DNA of 64,000 bases from contig CAJQUN010000512.1 in NCBI GenBank assembly GCA_907163345.1, positions 310,001 to 374,000 on the forward strand, given 5' to 3'. The notes under the pieces were generated by a model. That model did no database searches, was not told where the DNA came from, and saw only the letters and a list, made by a program, of their open reading frames with translations. The stretch is from Haberlea rhodopensis. Lineage: Eukaryota > Streptophyta > Magnoliopsida > Lamiales > Gesneriaceae. This document shows positions 43,677 through 55,081 of this stretch, one piece after another. Positions within the stretch are counted from its first letter, which is position 1; each line of letters begins with the position of its first letter. Position numbers and translations under genes: made by a program.

Positions 43677-46041
43677 TTATGTGGATGATTTTTCATGCTC
43701 AGGTGTATAGCGAGGTTTCATACCACTTATTATATGACGAGGTATCATGCCGTCGATTCTATAGCGATGGATTGTGCCGCTATGTACTCAGCACAGGATT
43801 TTGCCGCCTTCGAGCGATGGTGCTGACTACGTACTATTATCGAGCGACGGATACAGGTATTCCGCTATCTTGATAGCGATGAGGTATGGCATATTACTTG
43901 TGTTAGTATTATTGTGGATACTATGTGTTGCTATATATATGCCATGTGTTGATGATGAGATTATGGATGTCGTGTATTGCCATATACCGTCGTATGTTGG
44001 ACGATGTTAGTTGGATGTCATATGTTGACATATGCCGTCACGGGATGACGATGACATAGTTGATGTTCTATGTAGACGTGTAGCATCGTTTTGATGGCTA
44101 ATACATTTATGTTATGTGTTTAGTCGTATGGTTTGAGTGCCGATGGTGAGCACATGGTAGAGTCTGGGTCACTAGTTGACGAGACCTTTTGTCGAGCAAT
44201 GATACCTTGGGTATGCTCGTTGGTTTGGCTAGGACCAAGTGATTGGTGGTAAGAGTAGTCATTGAGGAAACTACTCGTTTGTTGTTGTGATCTGCGGTAG
44301 GCGTGGTCATACCCAACCTGAAGGTGTGGGATATGTCCTAATGAATTAAGATGGCTCCGTGGTTGAGCAAGGACACCGGGATGTCCATTATGCTTTGGTT
44401 TTAGAGAGATTTTGGGTGATGACCCACTACTCTAAATGGATGTTACGGTATGGCGTACCGAGATGGGACATATGGTTTGTTGGTGGGCTTGATATGAGCC
44501 TATGGAGACAGCGCTTTGCTAGCCAGATATCGTGGTGATGACATAGTGTATTGTTGGAGTACCAACGAGAGAGTCATCAGGTCGTTATTGACTCGATCTG
44601 AGGGAACCTGTGTATTTGGGATGCAATGGGGGTTATTGTATCCAGTTTTTCCGAACGGTGTTTCGAGACTTGTGGAATCTCGAGTTCGATGGCACTTCCC
44701 TTGTGGGGAAGGAGGTAGTATTAGACCTATTTGGGAATCTTTGAAAGATTCGGTGAGTTGGTACGTGTGGTGTTGATTTTGGGAATCACACCGTGTTGTT
44801 AATCGTCCTCCACTGGATAGGGAATGACTCAGAATTGACGGTCGTGTTTGGGGCTTAGGGGTATGTTGTAGATACCCGAGCCAAGTGCATTGAGTATGCA
44901 TGTGATGTCGGTGTTTAGGCAGGTATACCGGTGAGTATACGGATGCCAATTAATGATTTCCTTTTTTTGTCAAGCATAGAGTATGCTATTTTGGATGGCT
45001 AAATCTCTGATGAGAGATATTGAACACCTTGAGATTGGGAATCTCCATGGCACGATGAATTATGAGAAACAATCGTGAAGTTAGTTGACTCCCTTTGAGG
45101 AGGGATTATCTTGTGTGGGTTGAGGTGTTTCCTTGTTAGTGTTTCCTCCGAGTCGCACGATAGCCTTCCCAAGTTTGGATTGTTAAATCCTAGGATTGCC
45201 AAGGAATGGCAGGAATTCGGATTTGTTGGGTGTCGCTGTCGACACAAGCGTTGAGGATGCAATGGGTTTATTGCATGTCCTTTCAGAATTTGAACTCTGT
45301 GGAGTCTCGATGGTTTATTTATGAGCATGATATGATTCTTGGAATATCCGGAGGTGGACATCTTGTGAGATGTCTTTTGTGTGAATCTGTGGCCGTGTGT
45401 TGCCCAAATTGAGTTGCAATGATGCGACTGCCCCTTCGATGGAAAAGGTTTGAAAGTGGAAACCAGGTTTGGTATGTGTACATCGTGGTATACTAGTGTT
45501 TCCCTCGTAACGATGTATGTTAGACATCGTGAGTCTTGATAGAGATGTCATTGGATGATATCTACGATGGAATCGGGAGCAATTCGAATCCTTGCAGTTC
45601 CAGTTGACTGACTACTTTGGGATTATTAGCGTTGAGTGGTGCTGACACTCTTCGACGTTATGATGGGTTTGGAAGTCTATTCCACTCCAGAGTTTGACAC
45701 GAAGTCAACGTTCTCACGGTTGAGGTGTCATTTATGATGCGTCCTTACTAGTGGTATTAGAACGAAGGATGACTGTCCGATCTACGGTCGTAAGTATTGG
45801 TTGTTTTGCAGTCATGAGGGACTGACTTTTGGAATGACCCGCATCGAGGTACGTTTTGCCTCTTGGGTGATATGTTGGTGTTGGTAAGTCGCTCTGTTTC
45901 AGAGTTTGAAGAGAGGTAAGTATCCTCGCGGTTTTAAGACGATTCTGATATGGTCAGGAATCGAGGTTATGACTTCTTGTAGTTGTGTGGCCCGGGTGTT
46001 ACGTGATACACCGGTGCTAATTTCGAGGACGAAATTCTTTT
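43677..46041 (+). other. C1 interior, long non-coding 3' part
   Basis: Begins with scattered single hairpins of the array type (for example 43736-43754 and 43761-43783). It then runs for about 2 kb without motifs I recognise. The same sequence in reverse fills C2 57546-59950, so it is a conserved part of the element. No gag or pol motif is seen in any frame. Confidence 0.7.
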
Positions 46042-46053
46042 AGTGGGGGATAT
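46042..46053 (+). other. Polypurine tract of C1
   Basis: AGTGGGGGATAT, preceded by CGAGGACGAAATTC, beside the right LTR. Confidence 0.85.
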
Positions 46054-48570
46054 TGTGATGACCAGAGATTAGGGATGTTAATCCCGGAGTGTTAATAACC
46101 CGTAAAGTTGTTTTACGTGGCGATTTGGGGTTTAATCGAAGTGTTGGGCCTTCTGGGCTCGTCTATTTGAGTAGTTGGGATCGTTGGATCCCGAGGTTGA
46201 GATCGTATTCTCATTTCGGTGAAAACCTGTGAGTTGGGTTTTTAGTGTGACTCAGAATCTCGGGTGCTGTGTGTGGGCACCGGTAGGGGATTTTTGAGTT
46301 AGAGAGAGAGTTTTTGAAAACAGATGATTTTTAATGAATCATGATGTATTTGTGGGACTATTAGTATTTCGGGGTATTTTTGCTATAAATACCAGTTAAA
46401 CCCGAGATTTTAATTATCGGAGCCATTTTCCCCACATTTTCCCGTCAGCCTCTCTCTTCCCTCGCGTAGCCTTCCCGATCTGTTTGACCCCCGCGCACAA
46501 AAGGCCACCGCCCGCCACCGTCCGGCCGCCGTTCGGCGCGTCCGACCCGCCGCCGTGTTCGTCTCTTCCAGGCGGTCCTATCCATACCAACAATTTGAAG
46601 TTTGGTCGAGAATCGAGCTCGGATCTGCCAGAAAAGCGTAGGGTTCGAAAACTGGAATTTCTTCGATTTGGGCTCGATTTTTGGTACGATTTTGGGGCTT
46701 TTCTTTCAGGTGTTTTTGGGGCGTTTTGGTGCTTGGTTTGGGTCGATTATTTCAGATTTTTGTGGTTCGAAATATTGGTTGCATTTGGTTCGATTTTCAG
46801 TTCGATTTTTGTGGGGTTTATGTTCGAATTTGGGGATTTTTGATAAGGAGTGATGATTCTTGTTAGCAATTGATTTATTTATGTTGTAGATGCATTATGA
46901 TGCTTGATTGTGTTCGAATTTGAAGAATTATAAGGGTTCGAATTTAAGGACTTGTTTGGGTTCGAATTTAAGGGTTTTGAGTTCGAAAATTGGGGGTTTT
47001 CGGCAAGGGGTGTTGATTCTTGCTTGGATAGCTTAATTCATAATTTAGATGAATTATGGTGTTTATATTGGGTTCAATTTGTGTTGTGAAGGTTCGAAAA
47101 TTTGTGGGGAATTCTTGAGCAATTTTCGATATTGGTTTATTGTCTTGTGTTGACAATATTTTTGAGGGTTATGGGTGTGCTTGAGCATGGGTTGCATGTT
47201 CGTAATTAATTGTGAATTATTTATCGTGTTAGCACATCGTTCCTCGGGGCATGGAACTCGAGCAAGGTTTGGCTCGGACTTCGGAGATTTAAGGTACGTG
47301 CGACGTACGAGCATTACTTTACGTGATAGCAATGTGATATGCATAATGTGTTGTAATTGCATTAGATGGTTGTGAGTATGGCTATATGCATATATGTGTT
47401 GATATATATGGGGTACTGAGTCTATATGACTATTGTACGGCATTTGAGATGCCTGAGAATGATCGTGGGATCATGTGCTCATTATAAGACATGTGAGATG
47501 TCTAAGTATAATGGGAAATTGGTAAAATAAATGCTAGGCATTTGAGCTATCTATGATTGATAGTGAAATTGAGAAATCAGTACTAGATATTGAGATATCT
47601 ATATTTGTATGTATAATGAACTTGGAATCATTGATTATTGATACTTGAGAATCAGGCATGCTATGAGTTAAATCAATGTGTTGATTTACTGATTTATGAG
47701 ATTTGATGAGTTTGATGATTGTGAGAACAGGGACAGTACACGGAATCCCGGATGAGGATGTTGCCATCCAGGGAGTATCATTTAAATTCATTAGTATTTA
47801 CTTTTGTTGTAAATTATGAATTTCATTATTGTGATTATGAGATTTCGTGTATTGGTATGCTCACCCCGTTGGGGGCTGTCTCTGTTGGGGCAGGTGAACA
47901 GGTGCATCGATGGCTATGGAGCTGGGCTCGAGCTGTTGATTGGATGTACTCACAGGATCGTGGTACCAGGGCTTGATGGAGCACGGTATCGTATAGAGTA
48001 CTTATATACACCCGAGGTTTATATACACATTTATGATGCTCGCTTGTGAGCATGGATATTCATGTATATGGGTTGTATATAAAGGCATGAGCCTTTCTCT
48101 CTTTCATTATATGTTGCATGCAATGTGATAGAATTGCTAATGATATGAGAGTCGTTAGTGTATTGTGTGGGTGTTGAGACCCATTTATGTCGTCATATGT
48201 GTGGTGTCTTCCCTGGCTGGGAATTTACTTTGTGTTCAGTATTCTGTTGGGTATTGTGTATTCCCTGGCCGGGAATTATATTATGTGATGTGCTTTTGTT
48301 TTGGGATAGCTCAATTTACGGGGAGACTCTGCCCAAATTTTTATAAAAGTCCACAATGTGAAAAGTGGCAAAATGGGGATGATAATGGGCAACTCTATGA
48401 GTCTATATGTTAGTAGAGATGATCTTATAACGTTGAACATTAAAGAAATTTAGTAGTTGCCATTCAATGGTAAAGTATCATCTGAGCTTCCCGATTGATT
48501 TGTATAGAAGCATGTGCCACACATAGTGGTTAATACACTAATTAAGGGTTAAGGGCTTGGGGTCCTTACA
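46054..48570 (+). repeat. Right LTR of C1
   Basis: 2517 bp, nearly identical to 39512-42026; ends CCTTACA and is followed by AAAAT. Confidence 0.95.
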
Positions 48571-48575
48571 AAAAT
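48571..48575. other. Target site duplication AAAAT, right copy (C1)
   Basis: Matches 39507-39511. Confidence 0.85.
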
Positions 48576-49748
48576 ATTTCATCTTGAGGTACATTATGTG
48601 AAAAACGTACAGCCTAAAAAACTCGTATATCCCCTGCTTCCAGATTACATAGTTTCTGGTAAAATTAGCTTAACTTTTGCATATGAACTCCAAATTGAAT
48701 GAAGCCAATTCCTAATGCAATCTAACACCTAATACTACAACTCTTATTAGAAGGTAAAATTTCAAATTCGTAGTCATTTATTCCCAGAAATTCGAAGAAC
48801 ACGCTGCATGAAACTCGAATGCACTAAATTTCCAGATTTTACACATTTTGGTAAAATGACCATAACGTTTTCATATTAACTCTAAATTAACAGATTTGGT
48901 TGGCCAATTAAAGCTAACATAAAATACTACAACTTTTATTTGGGACACCATCTACAAATTCGAATCACAACTATGATAAAAACTTGAAATACCAGACTGT
49001 TCATGTACTGGTCTTAGCAGTCTACAATTTGACAGCAACTATTCACCACAATTCTCATGTATTTGCTCCATAATCCGACCATTAAAACAATTCCAAGTTA
49101 CTAAAACTCAAGAAACATGTTATACCTTATTTATCTTGAATAATGGAGTACAATCCAGTAACCATCTCGGAAATCCATCCCCATACAGCTGCTACTCGAA
49201 TTTTTGGCTTCAATGTTGCTCCAAACTTGAATTGTCTTGGTACATCTTGTTCCTCAAGCTTAGTAGCATTTAAATATATCTTTGCATGTGACATGCACTT
49301 GAAAATTCAAGAGGATTTGGTAGCAAATGAGATGCAATTTTCGAAATTGCTAGAAGAGAGGAGGAGAGTTTGATGGTGAAAGAAGAGAGAAAATGGTGGC
49401 TAAAAAAATGAAGACCAAAATCTGAATTGCATGGTTTTATGCGTGAGATTCAATGCACCATTGCATGTTTTTTAATATATTTGATTTATTGTGGAATCCA
49501 TGTGTCAATACATCATTATCTTGCAAGATTAATGGTCCAAAATCATGTATTAAACATGAGTTAAATTAATTAGTGGCATGTGTTCTCAAAGTGCCATGTG
49601 ATCATGCACATGCTCATGCACTAAACCATGTTCCACTAGTTGGTTGACTCATCGTGGTCGGAACACCTTAATTCAAAGTCTATACTTTTAATTATCCGGG
49701 TTTGCTTAATCATCGTTAATCTGGATTAATTAGCATTGGGGCCTTACA
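48576..49748 (-). repeat. E 3' LTR, right portion
   Basis: On the minus strand the LTR starts TGTAAGGCCCCAATGC at 49748, directly after the polypurine tract. It is non-coding; the frame 49143-49373 has no match I recognise and lies inside the LTR. Confidence 0.75.
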
Positions 49749-52700
49749 CTTCTTCCCCTCTTAAAAAGATTTCGTCCTCGAAATCGCAAAACCGAGTATC
49801 ACTCAATAAATTAAATCATATGAGATGTCTCAATTTGATTCATAGATACATAAGAATCATCATGCATCAATAACAACTGATGTGGTAGTGTCTATGATAT
49901 ACCACTGAACCAAACTTCTCTATGATTCTACAAGGTTCAAAATATCGAGGAAACATCATACATCACTTAACGAATCATATTGATCATCACAAAGGTAATA
50001 GCTTCATATTTACCTGATTCTCAACTCGAAGTCTAACGATATAGTTCTCTTTGGCGTAGCAAATCTGCTCACCTTAAGCCAATTTCAATCGTTTTCGCAG
50101 AAAATTTATCGTTCATGACATTTCCTCAACAATCTCAAGTTGTGTCAAAATATTCCTTATCATTTTCATATCATCATATCAGCGATCGACAATTTTGGCT
50201 CTACAAAACCTGAACAGATGTCATTCCAAAAGTTGTCTGAAACTTAAATTATAGGAAAATCCTACTAGTGAATAGTGATTGTTTTGTCAATTCTCACTGC
50301 ATCACTATTAATCAAGACATAACTTCCAAAGTCTGGATAATTCTCTCAGTTTATCAGTCAGTCTGGGTATGATAAGCAATACTCATTGCTACTTTAGTAC
50401 CCATGAAATTCTTAAAATAGTTTTTGAATTCGGATATTATCCTCAGATTTCAATCAGATACAGTTGTTATAGAATACTCACTGTAACTAAACCACATTAT
50501 CCACATCTCAAACATGTCATTTTCTCATAGACATATAGACTATTATATGAAATCAATATTTTGTATTGAATAGTCAATCAATTCCAATTCAACTTGTTTC
50601 ACAATCTCTGTTTGATCTAAATAATTTGAGCTATAAAACGCAAAGCTAGAAATTTCCCAAATTCATTGTGGCACTTACAATTTCTGTAGTACTCCAAAAT
50701 TTATTTCTTTATACCATCCCATCAGAAATAAGATCTAAAGAATGATACATCTCATCATTCCTAGAATAACACTATGTCACCTATAAGTGCTTAATCTTCT
50801 GTCGAATCCGTAGGATTCGATGTTGTTTACTGATTGTTCAATCGTAACCACCACTACACGGCTTCCTAAAATCTAGTTGGTTGATGAGACAGAACCAATT
50901 TCTTCAATCAATATTTGTATGGTCTTTTTTTCGAGTCTTTCCGATCTTTGAAATTTGAGGTGATCAAATTGCAAAGCATATATTGATGCTATCATTGCAC
51001 CTTGCACTTTTCGGTTCAGTGCATCTGCTACTAGTTTCATTTTTCCTGATTGGTTTTGACTATCAAAGTCAAATTCTTTAATAAATCTAGTCATTGCTTC
51101 TATCTCACGTTCAACTCTGACTGAATAATAGATATTTTAAACTCCTAAAATCAGAGTGCATCATAAATGGTTCGCCATATTGCCACATCTTCAAGGCAAA
51201 ATAATGGCTACAAGCTCGAGTTCATGAACAGGATATCATGATTCTTTCAGCTTCAACTATCTCTAAGCATATGCAATCATCTCCTCATGATACATCAGAA
51301 CGTATCACGTTTATTTCAGTTTATAAAACTTGCTTTCTCATTCCACTGACCAAACGAAACGCAAATTTCTTCTTGGTCAATTGGTTCATCCTTCCATAAC
51401 TCATAACACTTTGTATTTTGAGTACACTGGTTAGTACTACCTTTACTTTACTAGGATCAACAGGTATCCTGTGAGCTGGAATCACATATCCCAAAATAAC
51501 ACTCAATTCAGCCAAGATTTACACTTCGATAACTTGGTTTACAATTGAGCTTCACAAATAATCTGAATAACTAATCATAGATGTTCTGTTTGGTTCCTTC
51601 TGAATCTCGGATACACTAGTATACCACTGATGAATATTATTACACTTCTGCCCAAACAGTTTCGTAAAACTATAGTCATCCAATTCACAACTCTATTGGT
51701 ATAGTTATTAGACCACACGGCATTACCAAAACTTCAAAATGCCTATATCTGGTTTGACCAATTGCCTAGAGAATATTTTCCCTTCTGACTCAAACTGATG
51801 ACAACCAGATTTAAATCATTCTTCTTATACATCGAAATTCCTTACATTCTTGATCAGGCAGTGGGTATTTATTCTTGACAATAGCCCGATTCAACTACCT
51901 TTAGTGATACACATCTTCATAATATCATTTTTTATTCTTCACGAACAATACTGATGTTTCCTCAAGTGACATACTCAGACATATGTACCCATATGAAGGA
52001 GATTCTGCAACTATTCTTCTGCATCTGTCAAATTTGTTGATGGTATTCCGTACAATGCTTTTGATATTGAATCTATTCTTTGGCATTAACGAGCAGTTAA
52101 AATCGATTTCCTTCTTTAGTGGAACTTCTATTATTTCCTTAGGAAAATCTTAGTAAGTTTTATTACCACTAGGATATAAGTCAACTTCGACCCTTCCTGA
52201 TCAGAATTAACTGCTTATTATCAAATATCCTCGTTCTTCGAGTATCGCAACCAACAATATTTTCATAGCTGATACTATCAGTATCTTAACTTGCTATACG
52301 GTTAAAAAAATATTATACCCTGAAATCAACTTACAATAACTCAAAATTTATTAGAGTATTCATATCCTTGATACAATCAAAACCATATCTCGGTAACACC
52401 ATTTAATTTAAATCCACAACACTGTCATCAAACTGTAAGCTGCAGATCACTATTACAAGTGTGGATAGTATAATTATCACTGCGGGATTATTTTCCAAAT
52501 CATCATTATCAATGCACATTTGATGCAATGTTTGAAAACAATGCTTTTTGTCTCAATAACACTTGTGCATTGTGATCAAATACATGACATGTATCTGCGA
52601 TCACTAGTACTGAAGCATCTCTAACCGTATCCTCTATCAAGGTATACTCTCTGGTCTGTTGGGAAACCAAAAATAATTTTCAGGTATTACCTCTGGTCTG

Positions 52701-52995
52701 CAGGTAATTAACTTCTGCTGGAACTGAGTGGTCGAAAAAAATAACCACTCTGATATGTACCCTAGCTCAGGGTATTTGTTGTTGTGGCTGCATCTGTTCC
52801 TAAGCACGTAACGGACATGCTCTGACTGGCCACAATCAATAACAGTTCCTTTTATACTTTCACCGGGATCAGTAGATACTTATATCTACAATGACTTCAA
52901 CGACCTCGAAAGATCTGGTATTCTACAATCTCTTAGTACCTCTAGCATTACTAGAGCTGGATGAATTGGAGTGATATTTGTGAGACTTTTCTAGG
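49749..52995 (-). pseudogene. Decayed gag-pol of element E
   Basis: Minus-strand remnants in the order expected for Ty3/gypsy, with stops and shifts throughout. Near 52800-52850 a zinc-knuckle remnant (cysteine, cysteine, CGQS-like, histidine) marks the end of gag. At 51450-51515 there is LGYVIPAHRIPVDPSKVKVV, the segment that follows reverse transcriptase. At 50985-51060 comes MKLVADALNRKVQGAM, the RNase H end. Integrase is hardly readable between 49800 and 50850. A purine-rich tract with GAGGACGAAATC lies at about 49757-49785. Base composition is AT-shifted, as expected after long methylation-driven decay. Confidence 0.75.
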
Positions 52996-53000
52996 ACTAC

Positions 53001-54453
53001 TGATTATGCATATTTGCACTTATATTTTATTCTCTTTTCTTATTTTTATATTTTGGTATTCGAGCAGAATTACGCATTTTGTTGTCGTTTTTGGTATTTT
53101 GTAGGAATCCAAGAAATGTAACATTTTATTATTAAAAGATGATCAAAAGTACATAAATATAACAAGGACCCGACAACACACAATAGATAATATTTTGGAG
53201 ATACAATATCAGATTTCACGTGAAGATACTATCATGGGATTGAGGAAGATAGTATTATAAGGAAAGAAAATATTATTGACAATTCATCCAAGATTATATT
53301 ATATTAGTTTATATTATAATATAATATAATATAATAGATATAATCACGGGAGATTTGGTGAGAATTGAAAAAGGGAGTTGACGTAGATAAAAAGAAAGAG
53401 ACGTACAGACTGGAGAAAAGAGGAGGGGAGAGAGATATTCACGTACAGATTTTTAACGTGAAGAAGGGAGAAACTCGAGAGAGGAGAATTGACGAAAGAA
53501 GGAAAAGAGGAGACGCACGGAAACAAGCAGGAGATTGACGTGAAGAACTTGACGCACAAAGAGAAGGAAGGACTGAAAGCACACGACCGAGAGCTAAAGA
53601 GGAGAGGAGGAGATCAATCGAGGCGGCGCGTTTACACCGAATGGCATAGATTTTGACGACGGAGAACACGACGACGATTACCGGAGACGGAGAACCATCA
53701 TCCAATTCGTTTGATTATCTCTTCCTTTATGTTATGATGATTAAAGACATGTCTATGTGTTTATTTAATGTATTCATGAACTAATTTATTATTCTAGAGT
53801 TAGACAAATCTTGACTTGAAACTATGTCATTGATTATTGATTGAATATTATTTGGTTTTTCGTTTGGTTTATTTGTGATTCCTGATTTGAATGTGTTTCA
53901 ATTAATTGATCACTAGTTGATTCGTAATATTTATTTGGAATCTATCACTCGAGAGAGGGGGTTTTGAATAGGACCGTAGGAATTTACATCGTTGGAAGTT
54001 TATATAGTCGAGAGACATATAACTCCAACGAAGCCATAGAACGAATCTAGCGCTATTGAAATTGTTTAATAATTTATCTTAGGTGGACACATCAAGGTGA
54101 TTGTTGAATGATTATTTCTATTTAACACGAGAGAGAGGTAATAGAATAGCATAGGATTCGTGGTTAATAAATTAGAAGAACACGACATAGTGGATAGTTA
54201 AGTGAAGTCGAACCTCTAGAATCCGTTCTCATTGATTTTCTTCACTTAAATTCTTCATAGTTCATAATTTATTTTATTTTAGTAGATTAGTTTAATAATT
54301 ATGCTATTGATTATCTAAATAAAGTTGATACTATTCTAATTACAGTACTTGGTATAACTTAATTTTCAATCCCCATGGGTTCGACATCCGTGCTTTCAAA
54401 TTCCTATACTAAACCTTGACACCGTACACTTGCGGTACGTTTTACACGCATCA
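53001..54453 (+). repeat. Left LTR of D2
   Basis: Starts TGATTATGCATATTTGCACT, like the D1 start, and ends CACGCATCA before the primer site. No partner LTR is in the window, so the start is inferred from D1. It holds an ATAAT-type repeat at 53305-53335 and, unlike D1, no CGATCGATCG cluster. Confidence 0.7.
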
Positions 54454-54458
54454 AGTTT

Positions 54459-54476
54459 TGGCGCCGTTGGCGGGGA
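54459..54476 (+). other. Primer binding site, tRNA-Asp type with one mismatch (D2)
   Basis: TGGCGCCGTTGGCGGGGA, one base different from the D1 and A sites, 5 nt after the LTR. Confidence 0.85.
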
Positions 54477-54590
54477 TTGATATAATTTTGTATACTGATA
54501 CTGTTACCAAGTAGTCTTGATTTTAATTTAGAATTTTATTTTTTGTTTTAATTTTATTTTTATGATGTTTTTCTTGTGAGGTACTTGGAG

Positions 54591-55081
54591 ATGTTTCACC
54601 AGCAAGTTTCCACAAGCTTTGCCCAACAACCGTATGAACCGTTCTATGCAGCTTGGGAGAGATTCAACTACGACTTTTCATACTACGCTCCTCTTCAATC
54701 TTTCTACAGTGGATTGGATGCAGACACACAAGAATGGGTATTTAATGGAGCTTTGGCAACTGGTAGTCCCATATATTGTAGAGATGATGATAGGGTTCAC
54801 CTGTATAACGATATGGCGAATTTCAACTACCAGTGGCATTGTGATCATTCACTGTAGGGTTGGAGTCACAAATATCCACCAGAGCATCATTACCTTCATT
54901 TTACACACCAATCATTCAATGATCAAGCAGAGGATGAGTATAGTTCTGATAAAGTCTCTCAGTTGGAGGATATTGTGCGCAAATTCGAGGCATCATCTGA
55001 ATCAAAGATCGAAAATCACACCAACTCCAGAAGTAGCATTGAGCAGCAGATAGAGATTTTTTTAGCGAGATGAAAAGAGGT
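54591..55081 (+). pseudogene. gag-like frame of D2, first part
   Basis: The ATG at 54591 follows the same GTGAGGTACTTGGAG leader as in D1. Shared segments are TSFAQQ, WERFN, GLDA, EWV and CDHSL; about half the residues match D1. A short deletion removes residues near 54670 relative to D1, and an in-frame TAG at 54855-54857 stands where D1 has a glutamine codon. The frame is then open again to 55081, where C2 is inserted. The stop is at a different place from that of D1, so the two copies decayed independently. Confidence 0.7.
55077..55081. other. Target site duplication GAGGT, left copy (C2)
   Basis: Repeated at 63932-63936. Confidence 0.85.

Larger units (their letters stand above)
39512..48570 (+). 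mobile_element. Element C1: recent 9.1-kb non-coding LTR element (LARD type)
   Basis: Complete insertion with AAAAT duplications: LTR (39512-42026), initiator-Met primer site, 4.0-kb interior, polypurine tract, and LTR (46054-48570). The interior encodes no gag, protease, reverse transcriptase or integrase in any frame. LTR ends, the TTAG spacer, primer site and the GAGGACGAAATTC...GTGGGGG tract match the Tekay-like B element, so proteins of B relatives probably mobilise it (inference). The LTRs differ by about three substitutions and two indels over 2.5 kb, so the insertion is very recent. Confidence 0.92.
38066..52995 (-). mobile_element. Element E: old Tekay-like Ty3/gypsy element, interrupted
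   Basis: On the minus strand: decayed gag and pol (52995 down to 49749), a polypurine tract with GAGGACGAAAT at about 49750-49790, and a 3' LTR starting TGTAAGGCCCC at 49748 and running to about 38066, broken by C1. The 5' end is lost where D2 begins at 53001. It is the oldest layer of this half of the window. Confidence 0.75.

Noticed and set aside
44500..45551. Several 60-150 codon frames in the C1 interior as new proteins
   Set aside because: The corresponding C2 sequence has stops and shifts in these frames and no motif is shared.
49143..49373. 76-codon frame as a possible host gene
   Set aside because: It sits wholly inside the E LTR and shows no recognisable motif.
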